DNA of 64,000 nucleotides, taken from Calamus simplicifolius. Taxonomy: Eukaryota; Streptophyta; Magnoliopsida; Arecales; Arecaceae. The notes beneath the pieces are model-generated. The model did no database searches, was not told the origin of the DNA, and saw only the letters and a program-made list of their open reading frames with translations. Made by a program: the position numbers and the translations under genes. The stretch lies in contig UESW01004771.1 of assembly GCA_900491605.1 (NCBI GenBank), positions 1-64,000 of the forward strand, in the 5' to 3' direction. This document shows positions 21,201-32,968 of this stretch, in pieces; position 1 is the stretch's first letter; each line of letters begins with the position of its first letter.

Positions 21201-21794
21201 AGAGAGCTTAATATGGAGCATTCCTTCTTTGGCTCAGTGCAATCACGAGCAAAGTGGCCTTTTGCTTCACAATTGTAGCACTTAATCTTTGTCACATCTC
21301 TCTTTTTTCCTCGATGTCCTCTCTTTGGTTTGGCTATAGCTTTTCCTTTAGATCCCTGAGCAATCTTGTTACGTGCCTTTCCCTTCTTTTTGTTCCTGGG
21401 TCGAAGACTCACCAGTAACCACATAGGCCAGAGGGAGGGAAGTCTTAATGCGCTCAGCCTCCACCTCAAGATGATGAGTAATGTCCTCAAAAGTCTTGAT
21501 GTGCTCACTATGAGTGATCAAGAGCTTCATTTGACTCCATTAAGGGTTAGACAGTGAACAAATCGCCGCAAGGACCTATTGCTCATCAGTAAGGTCAACT
21601 CTAGCAGCCTTTATATCCTTAATCATGTTTTTCATCACACGAAGGTGGGTTGACATGGAATGATTAGGATCCTTGACATTTTGCATGAATCTAAGGTTCA
21701 AGGCATGTAGCCTTGTGGCTAAAGTTTGACCAAACCTGATCTTGAGCTGGCTTCACATATCCTGAGCAGTCTGGCAATGCTTAAAGTTACCAAT
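21201..21794 (-). pseudogene. Copia-2 gag, C-terminal part with CCHC knuckle
   Basis: On the minus strand 21235-21290 gives CYNCEAKGHFARDC, a perfect C-X2-C-X4-H-X4-C nucleocapsid knuckle. It is preceded by a lysine/arginine-rich basic tract (NKKKGKARNKIAQGSKGKA). 21510-21794 in another frame is the alpha-helical capsid part. It ends at the Athila insertion point; the N-terminal piece is at 31445-31682. Confidence 0.85.
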
Positions 21795-21799
21795 AAGAT

Positions 21800-23085
21800 T
21801 GATGCATGTCGTAGCGCAATGATTAAAACACCTTAATTTCACTATTAGAATAGCGAGAGTAAGGGATCGATTCCATAGGGACTTTAGCGATTATCTTGAA
21901 ATAAATTTATAAATTTAACTAAATAGATAATTATTAGTGCAAAATAATCAAGATATGATCTATCTTATAAGAGCACGGCCCGTACCCGTAGATCATGGCC
22001 CGTCCCTTTTAAGTATAGATCAATCTAAAATTATTTTCACTTAAATATAATTTAATAATAATTAAACATGAATAGAAACTTTATTTTAATAATAATGTAT
22101 ATTAAAATCTAAAATTATAAACTTTATTTTCTAGCATTAAGAAGGTAATAAAAAGCAATAAATTCTCAAAGAAGAACCTCCACGCTCCGACTATAACCTC
22201 CATAATCCCACGAACTCCTAGCAGTGCCTCCAACAAATCCTCACAAGTCAAGACTAGAATCTTCACCAGGACCACGGACGACCTCCTTCTCCCCGAATAG
22301 CTAGATCATGCGAACAGAGCACGCACGGACGGATCCTCTTGTAGACTCCAAGCCCCTGAAACAGATCTTCTTTAATCCACGGACGGCCTCCTTCTCCACG
22401 GCACGAACAGAGGCACTAACAGATGCCTGTATGCTCCTGGAAACAGAGTAGGAATAGCTGCTTGCTCCTTGGAACAGAGCAACGTCCACGGACGTGGAAC
22501 CCACGGACAGCTGCTTCACGAATCATGGATTCCTCTCTGGATTCATGGACGGCTGCTTCCCAGACTCCCTCCTCGCTGCTCTCCCTCCTTTGTGCTATTT
22601 GTAGAGGCCCCAGACGCGGAGAAGATGCGGCAGAGAAGAATTCTATTTCAAAACAGAGACGCGGAAGCAATGAAGAAAATCCTAGATAAATCGTCAATAA
22701 TAATCAAATTCCTTTAATTCTCTCAATTTGATAACTTCCAATCTAATCTATTCCTTAATTGATGGAGGAAACGGTTGAAATTTGAATAATTTGAATAGAA
22801 GAATCGGCTGAAAGAAAATAGAAAACGGCTGAGAAGACGATGAAGTCGGCAATGTGTTTGCCGTTTTTGCTTTGAAATCCATGCTAAATCCTTATAAAAT
22901 CAATTCCGAGCTCGTTTTAAGTCCGATTTGAGTGCCGTTTGCGTCGTTAAATCCCTAAAATCGAGCTCTTTAAATTGATAATGTTTTATTTAAAATATTA
23001 TATAAAATATTAAAATATTAAATAATAATATGTACGTTAAATTATTAATTAATAGGTTTAATGATAATTATTTATGCGTTTATCA
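21800..23085 (-). repeat. Athila-like 3' LTR
   Basis: 1286 bp, TG...CA on either strand, nearly the same sequence as 30159-31444 with only scattered differences. Open frames in both directions at 22300-22720 occur in both LTRs but differ by frameshifts between them and carry no domain, so they are not called as genes. Immediately 5' on the minus strand is a polypurine tract, aagttgggggag (about 23086-23097). Confidence 0.93.
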
Positions 23086-24208
23086 CTCCCCCAACTTAAA
23101 TCTTACTCGTCCTCGAGCAAATAAGAAATTTAGAAATATGTACCAAGCTAGTCCAAGAATTGATAGTTATCTTATAATTCTTTTTAATTTTTTTTTAAAG
23201 ATCATAAGGGAGGTACTTCATTGGATTATTAAGTTTTTTTAGTGATAAAGTGTAGTCCATAAGAATTTATAGAAGTCTTTCTTCACCAACTTTTCACTTC
23301 TCTAATTAAGTCTTCTAACTTAATTTGGGTTGGGTGTAGTGTCTCTTGTACTTTGGTTATTTATTTATTTATTTATTTATAAAAGTCAGTGCAATGTCCT
23401 AACCCCTTGCTTTCTAATTAACCCTTGTAGCGAGCTTTAGGCCAATGGCTCCCAAACTAATTGGTTTTAGGTCATTAGGTATAAAATACCCCTCGGACTT
23501 ACTTACTCGAGTCAAAAAGGCTTTAGGTAGGACTGACTCTACTTAGGTTCTTTTACATTCCCACCTTTTTACGCGAACAACATCACTTTCTTAGGTAACG
23601 GGGCCCGGTTACTCAATGAAAAATGCTAAGAACCTAATTTATTAACTTTAAGAGAGATTTTTTTTTTCTTTTTTTTTCTTTCTTTCTTTTTTTTTTAACA
23701 TGACATTTTCACCCATACCCTTATTAAGTATATTATACTATTAAGATCAGTGGTCAGGAGGGTCTAAAATTATTCTAAAATTTTTTCTGGGCTAAACCCT
23801 ACCTTTTATTAGGTTTTCTTAATAATTTATTCCTTAGTATTTCAAAAAAAATAATCTAACCATTAATTCATTAATCAGACTGCTTGATTAACTTCAAATC
23901 GAGACAGATTTTGGTACACACATCTGATTATAGTTTTACTCTAGGATTTACTTATTCTTTTTTTCCTCCCCCAACTTAATTTCCATTGTCCCTAATGGAA
24001 GAAAAATTAATTAATTTCAAGGAAAGATACTACCTGGTAGAGTATTGAAGGTTGGAAGTTTCATTGTTGCCATCTTTCAATCTGCTTATGTTGCTCTTCT
24101 CTGGTCATACTAAAAGAATATACTAAAAAAAAGTTAAAAATAACTAATAAACTGGGTTGCCTCCCAAGAGTGCTAAGTTTAAAGTCTTCAGCCAGACTAT
24201 GCTACTTA
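23086..24208 (-). other. Athila-like element: non-coding stretch between integrase and 3' LTR
   Basis: No coding frame is supported. It holds a short ATTT microsatellite (about 23365-23392), a T-rich tract (about 23650-23697) and, next to the LTR, the polypurine tract. Full Athila elements carry an env-like ORF here; none is seen. Confidence 0.7.
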
Positions 24209-25160
24209 TTATGATAATGTTGGATTCACAAGATCAATTGATTCAACAATTTCTCCATCATTAATTTCTTCTATATATGGTTTCAAACGTTGGCCATTTA
24301 CTTTGAATGTATTTCCTTGCTTGGGGTCTTTAAGCTCTACAGCTCCATGGGAAAATACTTGAGTTACTATAAAAGGTCCATTCCATCGTGAACGAAGTTT
24401 TCCAGGGAAAAGATGTAATCTTGAATTGTAAAGCCATACTTTTTGATTTGGTTCAAAAGTTTTTCTACTAATAAATTTGTCATGATATGCCTTGGTTCGT
24501 TCTTTATAAATTTTTGAGCTCTCATATGCCTCATTTCGTAGCTCTTCTAACTCATTCAATTGAAGTTTTCTATTGACACCTGCATTTTTTATATCATAAT
24601 TAAATTGCTTGATAGCCCAAAATGCACGCTTGATAGTGCACGGTCCAATTCTATAGGTAAATGATAGGCTTTTCCAAATACGAGCCGATAAGGAGACATT
24701 CCTATGGAGTTTTAAATGCAGTACGATAAGCCCATAATGCATTATCCAAACATTCTAACCAATCTTTCTATCAGGTCTCACCATTTTCTCAAGGATATTT
24801 TTAATTTCTCTATTTGATATTTTAACTTGACCACTAGTTTGGGGATGATAAGGTGTAGCTACCTTATGAGTAATTCCATATTTGTTCATTAATCCTTCAA
24901 ATTGTCTATTCGTGAAATGTGTACCCCCATCACTAATTATAGTCCTTGGGCATCCAAAATGACTAATATATTATGCTGAATAAACTTGATTACAACTTTA
25001 TGGTCATTGGTTCGAGTTGCCATGGCTTCAATCCATTTTGACACATAATCAACTGCCACTAGAATGTATTCAAATCCAAAAGAGGAAGGAAATGGGCCCA
25101 TAAAATCAATACCCCATACATCAAAAATTTATACAACCAAGATAGGGTTTAGGGGCATCA
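24209..25160 (-). pseudogene. Athila-like integrase core and C-terminal domain
   Basis: 24209-24742 on the minus strand encodes the C-terminal part with KVWLYNSRLHLFPGKLRSRW and GPFIVTQVFSHGAVEL. 24780-24990 in another frame shows IISDGGTHFTN (second catalytic Asp), ATPYHPQTSGQV and the catalytic Glu within SNREIKNIL. Frame changes near 24750 and 24960 break the reading frame. In the family the protein joins cDNA ends to host DNA. Confidence 0.88.
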
Positions 25161-25943
25161 TGTCTTTTCGAGATATATTTCCTGTTGTTGACATTGTAGA
25201 CAATTATGGCTAAATTCATGTGCATCTTTAAAAAGAGTTGGCCAATAAAACCCACTTTGCAGTACCTTTGCTGCAGTTTTCTTTTTACTAAAATGTCCTC
25301 CACAGGCAAGAGAATGACAGAAGTTAAGTATACTTTTAAATTCACTCTCGGGAACACATCGCCTAATCACCTGATCTGAACAGTACTTAAATAATTCAGG
25401 GTCTTCCCAAAAGTAATATTTGACTTGTGAGAAAAATCTATCTTTTTCTTGTTTTGTCCAGTGGGAAGGTATTTTTCCTGTTGCCAAATAATTCACAATG
25501 TGGGCAAACCAGGGAAGACTGCTATGGGAAATTGAAAACAATTGCTCATCAGGAAACTTATCTCTGATTATTTCTCTATTGTATTCTACTGAGATCCTAG
25601 AGATATGATCTGCTACCATATTTTCAGAACCCTTCTTATCTAAGATTTCTAGATCAAATTCTTGTAGTAGAAGGATCCATCTAATCAGTCTGGGTTTTGT
25701 ATCCTTTTTTGATATAAGATGCCTCAACGCTGCATGATCTGAATAAACTAAAACTTTAGACCCTAACAGATATGATCTAAACTTTTTTAGGGCAAACACA
25801 ACTGCTAGTAATTCTTTTTCAGTGGTAGTATAGTTCATTTGTGCATCTGAAAGTATTTTGCTAGCATAATAAATTACATGGGGTTCTCGATTGAGTTTCT
25901 GTCCTAGAACTGCACCTACAGCATAATCAGAAGCATCACACAT
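25158..25943 (-). pseudogene. Athila-like RNase H and integrase zinc domain
   Basis: A 261-residue open segment begins CDASDYAVGAVLGQ (first RNase H aspartate). It continues with TTTEKELLAVVFALKKFRSY (Glu) and VYSDHAALRHL (Asp), ends the domain near ENMVADHISRI, then enters the integrase H-H-C-C region (CHSLACGGHFSKKKTAAKVL, NCLQCQQQ). It overlaps the end of the RT segment in a different frame, showing a frameshift at about 25920-25940. Confidence 0.92.
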
Positions 25944-27010
25944 GATTTCAAAAGGTATGGTCCAATCTGGGGGCTTGATAATGGTGCAGTGGTCAAAGCA
26001 GTTCGAAGGATGTTATAGGCTTTTAAACAATCTTCATCAAAATTGAAAGAACTATCTTTAGTCAACAAATTACATAATGGTTGAGAAATTTTACTGAAAT
26101 CTTTGATGAAGCGTCTATAAAAACCAGCATGACCAAGGAAAGATCGTACTTGTTTAACTGAGGTTGGGGGTGATAGATTTGAGATCAATTCAACATTGGC
26201 TTTATCAACCTCAATACCTCTCTCTGAAACAATGTGTCCAAGCACAATTCCCTCACGAACCATAAAATGGCTCTTCTCCCAACTTAGGACTAAATTCATT
26301 TTCATACATCGTTTCAGTACCTTAGTCAAGTTCTCGAGACAGCTATCAAATGATGCACCAAAGACTGAAAAATCATCCATAAATACTTCCAAAAATTAAC
26401 CAATCATATCAGAAAATATGGCCATCATACATCGTTGAAACGTGGCTGGTGCATTACAAAGACCAAACGGCATACGTCTAAAGGCAAATGTTCCAAAGGG
26501 ACAAGTGAAGGTGGTCTTTTCTTGATCTGCTGGAAATACTGGGACTTGATTGTATCCTGAATATCCATCTAAGAAACAAAAGAAACTTTGTCCTGCTAGC
26601 CGTTCTAGAATTTGATCGATAAAAGGCAAAGAAAAGTGGTCTTTTCTAGTCACGACATTCAATTTTCGATAATCTATACACACTCTCCAACTAGTTGATG
26701 TGCGAGTAGGAATTGATTCGCCCTTTTCATTTTTAATCACGGTAATACCCGATTTTTTAGGTACTACTTGGATTGGACTGACCCATTGGCTATCTAAAAT
26801 TGGATAAATGATACCAGCATCAAGCCATTTTACTACTTCTTTCTTAACAACATCCCTCATGTTTGGATTTAGCCTTCGTTGCATGTCTCTATGTGGTTTG
26901 GCTTCAATTTCACTATGAATATGGTGCATGCAAACGGAAGGGTCAATTCCCTTAATATCAGCTATTGTCCATCCAATCGCCTCTTTATGTTCTTTAAGTA
27001 CATCTACCAA
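25916..27010 (-). pseudogene. Athila-like reverse transcriptase
   Basis: 26396-27010 has WLDAGIIYPILDSQWVSP, WRVCIDYRKLN, FCFLDGYSGYNQ and FRRMPFGLCNAPATFQRCM. 25916-26392 follows with the catalytic box EVFMDDFSVFG (F-M-D-D form), then GIVLGHIVSERGIEVD and VRSFLGHAGFYRRFIKDFS. The two parts are separated by a stop/frame change at 26393-26396, one codon before the catalytic box. All catalytic aspartates are preserved. Confidence 0.93.
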
Positions 27011-27478
27011 TTTATCTTCTTGCTCAGAGTTAGGGTAGATGCAATGATTACTGGAAGGGTATCATTGGGTCCAAGGAATGAATATTTTAAGTCATCTGGA
27101 AGAGGTTTCAATTCTAGTTGGGGTGGTTCTTCCAAGGATGGTATTAAAGGACTTGGTTTAGTTGGAAGTGGTTCATATTTTATAGTCCAAGGCGGGATGG
27201 TGTCAAACTTAGGTGGTTCTAATAACATGTTTATTTCTTTGGTATACTCATCAATATCAAAGTCATCTATTCCAAAATGTGTAAGACAGTTTGTAAAGGA
27301 TCCGAATCAATCAAACTTTGGAATTTCTTATCTACTACTTCCTCTATCATGTTTACTTCATTTAAATCATACACAGGTGGTCCTTGGGAAGCATTAAAAA
27401 TATTTAATCTCATCTTCTTGTTTCCAAAAGATACATCCATCACACCTGTTCTACAATTTATGCATGCATTAGCAGTAG
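27011..27478 (-). pseudogene. Athila-like spacer between protease and RT
   Basis: 27004-27228 on the minus strand is a Pro/Leu-rich stretch (LELKPLPDDLKYSFLGPNDT), the conserved lead-in to Athila/Tat RT. The rest of the spacer to 27478 is broken into several frames and has no domain. Confidence 0.65.
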
Positions 27479-28396
27479 CTAGAAAAGGTCTTCCAGGATG
27501 ATGGGAATTTGGTTAGGATTACCACTAGATTCCATATCCAACACAAGGAAGTCGACAGGAAAATAGAATTCATCCACCTTTACTAATACATCTTCCAATA
27601 TTCCACGAGGTTCTTTGACTGATCTATCTGCCAATTGTAGTGTTATTGTCGTGGGTTTCAACTCTCCAAATCCGAATAATTCATATACTAAACTTGGGAG
27701 AAGGTTTACACTCGCACCCAAATCTAATAATGCTTTCTTGATTGTGAAGTTTCCTATGACACATGATATAATCGGGGTACCAGGATCTTTTAGTTTGGGT
27801 GGGGTTATTTGCTGAACAACTGAGCTAACTTGCTCAGTCAAATGTATCTTTTTTGGTATTTGTGTCTTGGCTTTCCATTTTTGTGTGCATAGATCCTTCA
27901 AAAATTTAGCATAAGCCGGAACTTGCTTGATAGCATCAAGAAGAGGTAAGTTTATTTGGACTTGCTTAAATAACTCAAGCATCTCATTCATTTTTATATT
28001 CTTCTTATCTGAAGGCAAAGGAGATTCTAAAGCACTAGGGAATGGGGCTTTAGGTATGATTGCTTGATCATTGAATTCCTTTTCTTTTTCATTTCTTCTC
28101 TCTTCTGGTTTAGCCACTTCTAATTTCTGGGTTGGTTCAGGTGGGTTCAATGTTTTTCCACTTCTGAGAGTCATGACTGATTTAGCATGTTCTGGGAATT
28201 TGTCAGGACTATTGGAACTCTCAGCCATGAATTGTCCTTTTAGATTATCGATAGGCTGACTAGGTAACTTACCCTCCTCCCTTCTACTGAATGCTGTGGC
28301 TAATTGACCTATCTGAGTTTCTAGTTTTACAATAGATTGTGTGTGGGAGTGAAGGATTTGAGTATTCATTTCTAGCCCTTTCAATGCTTGTAACAC
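27479..28396 (-). pseudogene. Athila-like gag C-terminus and aspartic protease
   Basis: A 305-residue open segment. The N-terminal half is polar and low-complexity and includes ETQIGQLATAFSRREEGKLP, typical of Athila gag-pol. The C-terminal third is the protease, with IKKALLDLGASVNLLP (active site D-L-G-A-S form of this lineage) and LEDVLVKVDEFYFPVDFLVLD. It is separated from the gag knuckle region by a break at 28397-28526. Confidence 0.88.
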
Positions 28397-29607
28397 TTTG
28401 TCTTCAAAAGTAGGCTGATTATTCGGTGGAGGTTGTGGGATGTTTATATTGTGAATATGGCATGCTTCTAAAATTGGTTTCTTGATAATTAGGTCTGATC
28501 GATGAATTGGCTATAGGTTGAGGTTTTCAAGAAAAATTTGGATGATTTCGCCAGCCAGGATTGTAAGTATTTGAAAATGGATCATTTCCTATTCTAGGAG
28601 CTAATCGGGTTTGGGCTTGGTGGGCTTGCTCTTGAACAAGTTCAGGAAATTGGTATGCAGCTGGGCATTCACCTATAGAATGGGTTGGACTCGAACAAAT
28701 TATGCAGACCTCATGTAATTGAGTAGATGGGGAAGAGATGTTTCCAACTTGTAGAATCCGATCAAGTTTATGGGATAATTCATCTACCTTAGTATAGATA
28801 TCTGTAGAATGACCTATTTCATATATTCCACCTCTTTTAGGTTCTACGGGAGGGTCTCGACGAGCAACTGATATATGATGTAATGAATTCTTACTCAATG
28901 TCTCAAAGAGTTGCCAAGCCTCATGTTCATTTTTTAACATAAATGTCCCACCACATGAAGCATCAACCATTTGCCTATGCTTTTCTGATAATCCATCATA
29001 AAAGCACTGAACCAGTTGCCATTTGGGTATAGCATGATGTGGACATTTTCTAATCAGTTCTTTGAATCTCTTCCATGTCTCATGAAATTTCTCCATCTGT
29101 CTGGGAAAAACTTGTTATGGCTTTTCTAATTTGATTTGTTTTTCCTATAGGAAAATATTTCTTAAGAAATTCTCTCTGAAGATGATCCCAAGTTGAAATT
29201 ATAACAGTGTCTAGGGAATTTAACCAATACTTGGCTTTATCTTTTAGGGAAAAAGGGAATAGCTTAAGCCTAAGTGCATCATCAGAGAAATTTTGAATCT
29301 TGACAGTTGAGCAAATTTCTAAGAATTCATCTAAGTGTTTGTAGGGATCCTCATTTGTAAGTCCATAGAAAGATGGTAACATTTGGATTACACTTGACTT
29401 AATTTCATATTGGGCAGCCTCTACTGGAGGCACTTGAATGCAGGGAGAGTAGGTATACCTTGAAGGAGTGAAATACTCTTTTAACTGTCGTGGTTGATTA
29501 TTTTCGTTATTAGGATCCATAATTCTGAGTCTGTTTGCTCTAATAGTTCTTTCTATCTCAGGATCTAAGGGTATAAGGTTGGGTTGCAACGATCGGCGAC
29601 CAAGCAT
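28397..29607 (-). pseudogene. Athila-like gag (capsid and CCHC-like knuckle)
   Basis: 29080-29607 has DPYKHLDEFLEICSTVKI, LFPFSLKDKAKYWLNSL and WDHLQREFLKKYFP, the retrotransposon gag capsid core. 28527-29096 continues with FHETWKRFKELIRKCPHHAI, then VCIICSSPTHSIGECPA, a C-X2-C-X4-H-X4-C knuckle. The two overlap in different frames near 29080-29096, a single frameshift. Start is taken at an ATG at 29607; a second ATG inside (MDPNNENNQ) is also plausible. Confidence 0.9.
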
Positions 29608-30158
29608 ACACCCTACTAATGACTCTAAAGCAAACAGTTTTATTTATTTTTTTCTTTTATATTTATTTTTCTTTAATTTTGTAATTAAGTTTCTAATTTT
29701 CTAATAAATTATGAGATGTCAATGGAAAAATTTTGAGTTTTGCAGAAAATAAATTCACCTAAGTCAATCTATAGCATATAAAATAAAATAATTATTTTGT
29801 TTATATTTTTTTTTATTTTTATAATTTTTTTTGTTTCCTTAAATTAATTATATTTTATGGAAGATGTCTTAGGGTTTTCTTTTAGGGTTTTTTTTAGGTA
29901 AGTTAATTAAAAGGAAAATTTGATTAGGTTAAAATTGAATTTGTGGCAAAAAAAAGTAATAATTTTTTAATGTTAAAAAGAAAATATGCAATTCTAACAA
30001 TTAAGAAATAAAATAAAGACACAATAACTATTCAAAAATTAAGAAAAAATTAATCTAATTTTTTTTATTTTTTTTTTTAATTTTTATAATTTTTTTAATA
30101 ATTTTTTTCTTTTTTTTCAAATAACACACTTAAGTCCCTGGCAACGACGCCAAAAATC
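29608..30158 (-). other. Athila-like untranslated leader
   Basis: 550 bp of A/T-rich DNA with long T runs (29810-29830, 30058-30118) between gag and the 5' LTR. No coding frame. Confidence 0.75.
30135..30152 (-). other. Primer-binding site of the Athila-like element
   Basis: On the minus strand tggcgtcgttgccaggga lies six bases from the LTR edge. It matches, with two mismatches, the tRNA-Asp-complementary site tggcgccgttgccgggga that I recall for Athila elements. Confidence 0.7.
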
Positions 30159-31444
30159 TGATGCGTGTCGTAGCGCAACGATTAAAACACCTTAATTTCA
30201 CTATTAGAATAGCGAGAGTAAGGGATCGATTCCACAGGGACTTTAGTGATTATCTTGAAATAAATTTATAAATTTAACTAAATAGATAATTATTAGTGCA
30301 AAATAATCAAGATATGGTCTATCTTATAAGAGCACGGCCCGTACCCGTAGATCACGGCCCGTCCCTTTTAAGTATAGATCAGTCTAAAATTATTTTACTT
30401 AAATATAATTTAATAATAATTAAACATGAATAGAAACTTTATTTTAATAATATTGTATATTAAAATCTAAAATTGATAAACTTTATTTTTTAGCATTAAG
30501 AAGGTAATAAAAAGCAATAAATTCTCAAAGAAGAACCTCCACGCTCCGACTATAACCTCCACAATCCCAAGCAGTGCCTCCAACAAATCCTCACAAGCCA
30601 GGACTAGAATCTTCATGGACAAACAGAGATACTCCAATCCACGGACGGCCTCCTTCTCCCCCGAATAGCTAGATCATGCGAATAGAGCATGCACGGACAG
30701 ATCCTCCTGCAGACTCCAAGCCGCCTGGAACAGATCTTCTTTAATCCACGGACGGCCTCCTTCTCCACGGCACGAACAGAGGCACTAACAGATGCATGGA
30801 TGCTCCTGGAAACAGAGTAGGAATAGCTGCTTGCTCCTTGGAACAGAGCAACATCCACGGACGCGGAACCCATGGACGGCTGCTTCACGAACCAGGAATT
30901 CCTCTCTGGATTCATAGACGGCTGCTTCCCGGACTCCCTCCTCGCTGCTCTCCCTCCTTTGAGCTATTTGTTGAGGCCCCGGACGCGGAGAAGATGTGGC
31001 AGAGAAGAATTCTGTTTCAAAATAGAGACGCGGAAGCAATGAAGAAAATCCTAGATAAATCGTCAATAATAATCAAATACCTTCTAGAGGAATTTAATTC
31101 TCTCAATTTGATAACTTCCAATCTAATCTATTCGAGGAAACGGTTGGAATTTGAATAGAGAAGAATCGGTTGAAAAAGAAAACAGAAAACGGCTAAGAAG
31201 ACGTCGGCAATGTGTTTGCCGTTTTTGCTTTGAAATCCATGCTAAATCCTTATAAAATCAATTCCGAGCTCGTTTTAAGTCTGATTCGAGTGCCGTTTGC
31301 ATCGTTAAATCCCTAAAATTGAGCTATTTAAATTGATAAGGTTTTATTTAAAATATTATATAAAATATTAAAATATTAAATAATAATAGGTACGTTAAAT
31401 TATTAATTAATAGGTTTAATGATAATTATTTTATGTGTTTATCA
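30159..31444 (-). repeat. Athila-like 5' LTR
   Basis: 1286 bp, same length and ends as 21800-23085. Differences are mostly single bases plus a few short compensating indels (for example around 30560-30620). The outer 5 bp (31445-31449, AAGAT) is the target duplication. Confidence 0.93.
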
Positions 31445-31682
31445 AAGATCATTGTGCATGTTACTCAAAATGGTAAAGTGTGACCCAACTTTTATAGGCT
31501 TTCTGATCAAGGCGATGTTGCTCAGTAGCGCCAGACGCTGGTGGTGTCATACTAGTTGTCAGGGTCTTCAGGACCTCTAATTCATTCGGTAGGTATTGAA
31601 TTTTTCTATACCATATTTCATAGTTTTATCCATCTAGCTTCTCACTTTTGTTAAGATCAACTATCACATATTTGGAGGCCAT
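31445..31682 (-). pseudogene. Copia-2 gag N-terminus
   Basis: The minus strand starts with ATG at 31680-31682 (MASKYVIVDLNKSEKLDG). A TAA stop follows directly and the frame then resumes with NYEIWYRKIQYLPNE, the conserved opening of Copia gag. This matches the element broken at 21794. In-frame stop plus interruption by Athila make it a dead gene. Confidence 0.85.
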
Positions 31683-32968
31683 CACTGCATTCAGTCAAGC
31701 AAGGAATGGACATCAGGCACATATTATACCATTAGCTAGAAAAATAACTAGATTACAAATGTTCCTTCTTATAAATGAGATCGAAAACTTTGCTAAGCTC
31801 ATAATCATCACTCATTTAATAAGATGGAACAAAAAATCTAATAATTTTCATAGAGCACATCTATGTTATCTACATTAAATAATATGATCGCAGAATATTC
31901 ATAGCAAATGATATAAATTTTCCTTATGCATTAAGCATAAATTAATTATGTTAGTAGAAAATGTATAAACACATGCATAAACCATATTTATTCACTAAGC
32001 ATAAATAATTATGCATTCAGAAAATAGTTACAAAAATTCAAGCAGAATGGCAATAATAATATTCATGCACAAAGCATAAATAATTATGCCACAGTAAGAA
32101 AACTTTCAATAAATATTTCTTTAAATTTTTTAGATTTTTTCTGATTTTTTTCTGATTTTTTTGGAATTTTTTAAATTTTTATGTAATTTTCTATAATTTT
32201 TGAATTTTTTTAATTATTAAAACTCAAAAAAAAGGAAAAAAAAAGCTAGCAGCTGATGTTAGCTGGGACCGATACATGACTTGACACCTGGATGCCACAT
32301 AAGCATCTATTATTTGTTAGATCGCTGTTTGCATGGCCTGTCACATGGCAGCCACGTGTATGCCATGCGGCCGCCACGAATGTGCCATGTACAAAGCCTG
32401 CCACGACATCATAGTGCTGACGTATCTGCCATGTCAGCACCACTTTTCTATTTCCCTTTTTTTTAATGAATAAATACTAGAAAGTCCCTAGATATCCATG
32501 AATTTACGGGTGGTGCCACCCGTAAACTCATAGAGTACCCATGCTTGCCGCCCACATGGCGGCAGCGAAGGGCCGTCTCAGCCATCCAGCGGCCAGATGG
32601 AGGCCTAGGGGGGAACACCGGCAGCCTGCACTACCGTAGAAGGTCCGATGGCCCCACAACCAGCAGGCACGAGCACGCCCGCTGCCCACACGGTGGCGAT
32701 CAGGCTTCCCCGGCCATCCAACGGCCGGGGAAGAGGCCAGGTCGCCGAGGACGACTCTCGGGAGGGTCTCTGGCAGTAGGCAAGGCATCGCCAACAGACA
32801 AAGAACTCCCAATGATAACAGGGACCTGCGTTCTCTGCATGTGCGGCGGAGGCACCCTAGCCCCCCCCAGCGGTCGAGGAAGGAGCCGGACAAGCTCCGG
32901 CGATTGGCGGGGCCAATGCCGGTCGCCGGAACGAGTCCGATGACCCTAGGCCATGGGAACGGGACCAG
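31683..32968. other. Copia-2 5' side and unidentified DNA; no gene
   Basis: 31683-32240 is A/T-rich and holds three copies of a small hairpin word, gcataaataattatgc-like (around 31944, 32000 and 32078). 32240-32470 is rich in catggca/cacgtg words and shares about 85 bp in inverted orientation with 16656-16740. 32527-32968 is GC-rich, with two clean palindromes (32503-32526 and 32705-32733). Open frames on both strands in the GC block have no domain. Part of it may be the Copia-2 5' LTR, but no LTR edge or primer site is clear. Confidence 0.45.

Larger units (their letters stand above)
21800..31444 (-). mobile_element. Athila-like Ty3/Gypsy retrotransposon, structurally complete, inserted in Copia-2 gag
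   Basis: It has two direct LTRs of 1286 bp each (21800-23085 and 30159-31444), both beginning TGATG and ending TTTATCA on the plus strand. The 5 bp AAGAT is present on both outer sides (21795-21799 and 31445-31449). The minus-strand order is gag, protease, RT, RNase H, integrase, which is Gypsy order. The RT sequence around FMDDFSVFG and the CFVD-poor, long gag-protease segment are Athila-like by my recollection of the family. No env-like frame is present in the 1.1 kb between integrase and the 3' LTR. A few frame breaks (gag, integrase) mean it is not intact. The clean target duplication and similar LTRs suggest a fairly young insertion. Confidence 0.93.
18061..31682 (-). mobile_element. Copia-2: Ty1/Copia element split in gag by an Athila-like element
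   Basis: Minus-strand RNase H, RT, linker, integrase, protease and gag follow one another from 18085 to 21794. Gag then resumes at 31445 and reaches its start codon at 31682. The 9.65 kb between is a later Athila-like insertion flanked by AAGAT on both sides. The Copia coding sequence is broken by several stops and frameshifts, including a TAA about 18 codons into gag. The element therefore predates the Athila insertion. Confidence 0.9.

Noticed and set aside
22300..22720. Short frames within the Athila-like LTRs (also 30613-31158)
   Set aside because: The two LTR copies disagree in frame and the frames occur on both strands. No domain.
24209..31444. Possibility of an endogenous pararetrovirus
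   Set aside because: Direct LTRs, target duplication and an integrase after RNase H identify an LTR retrotransposon. No movement protein or coat protein seen.
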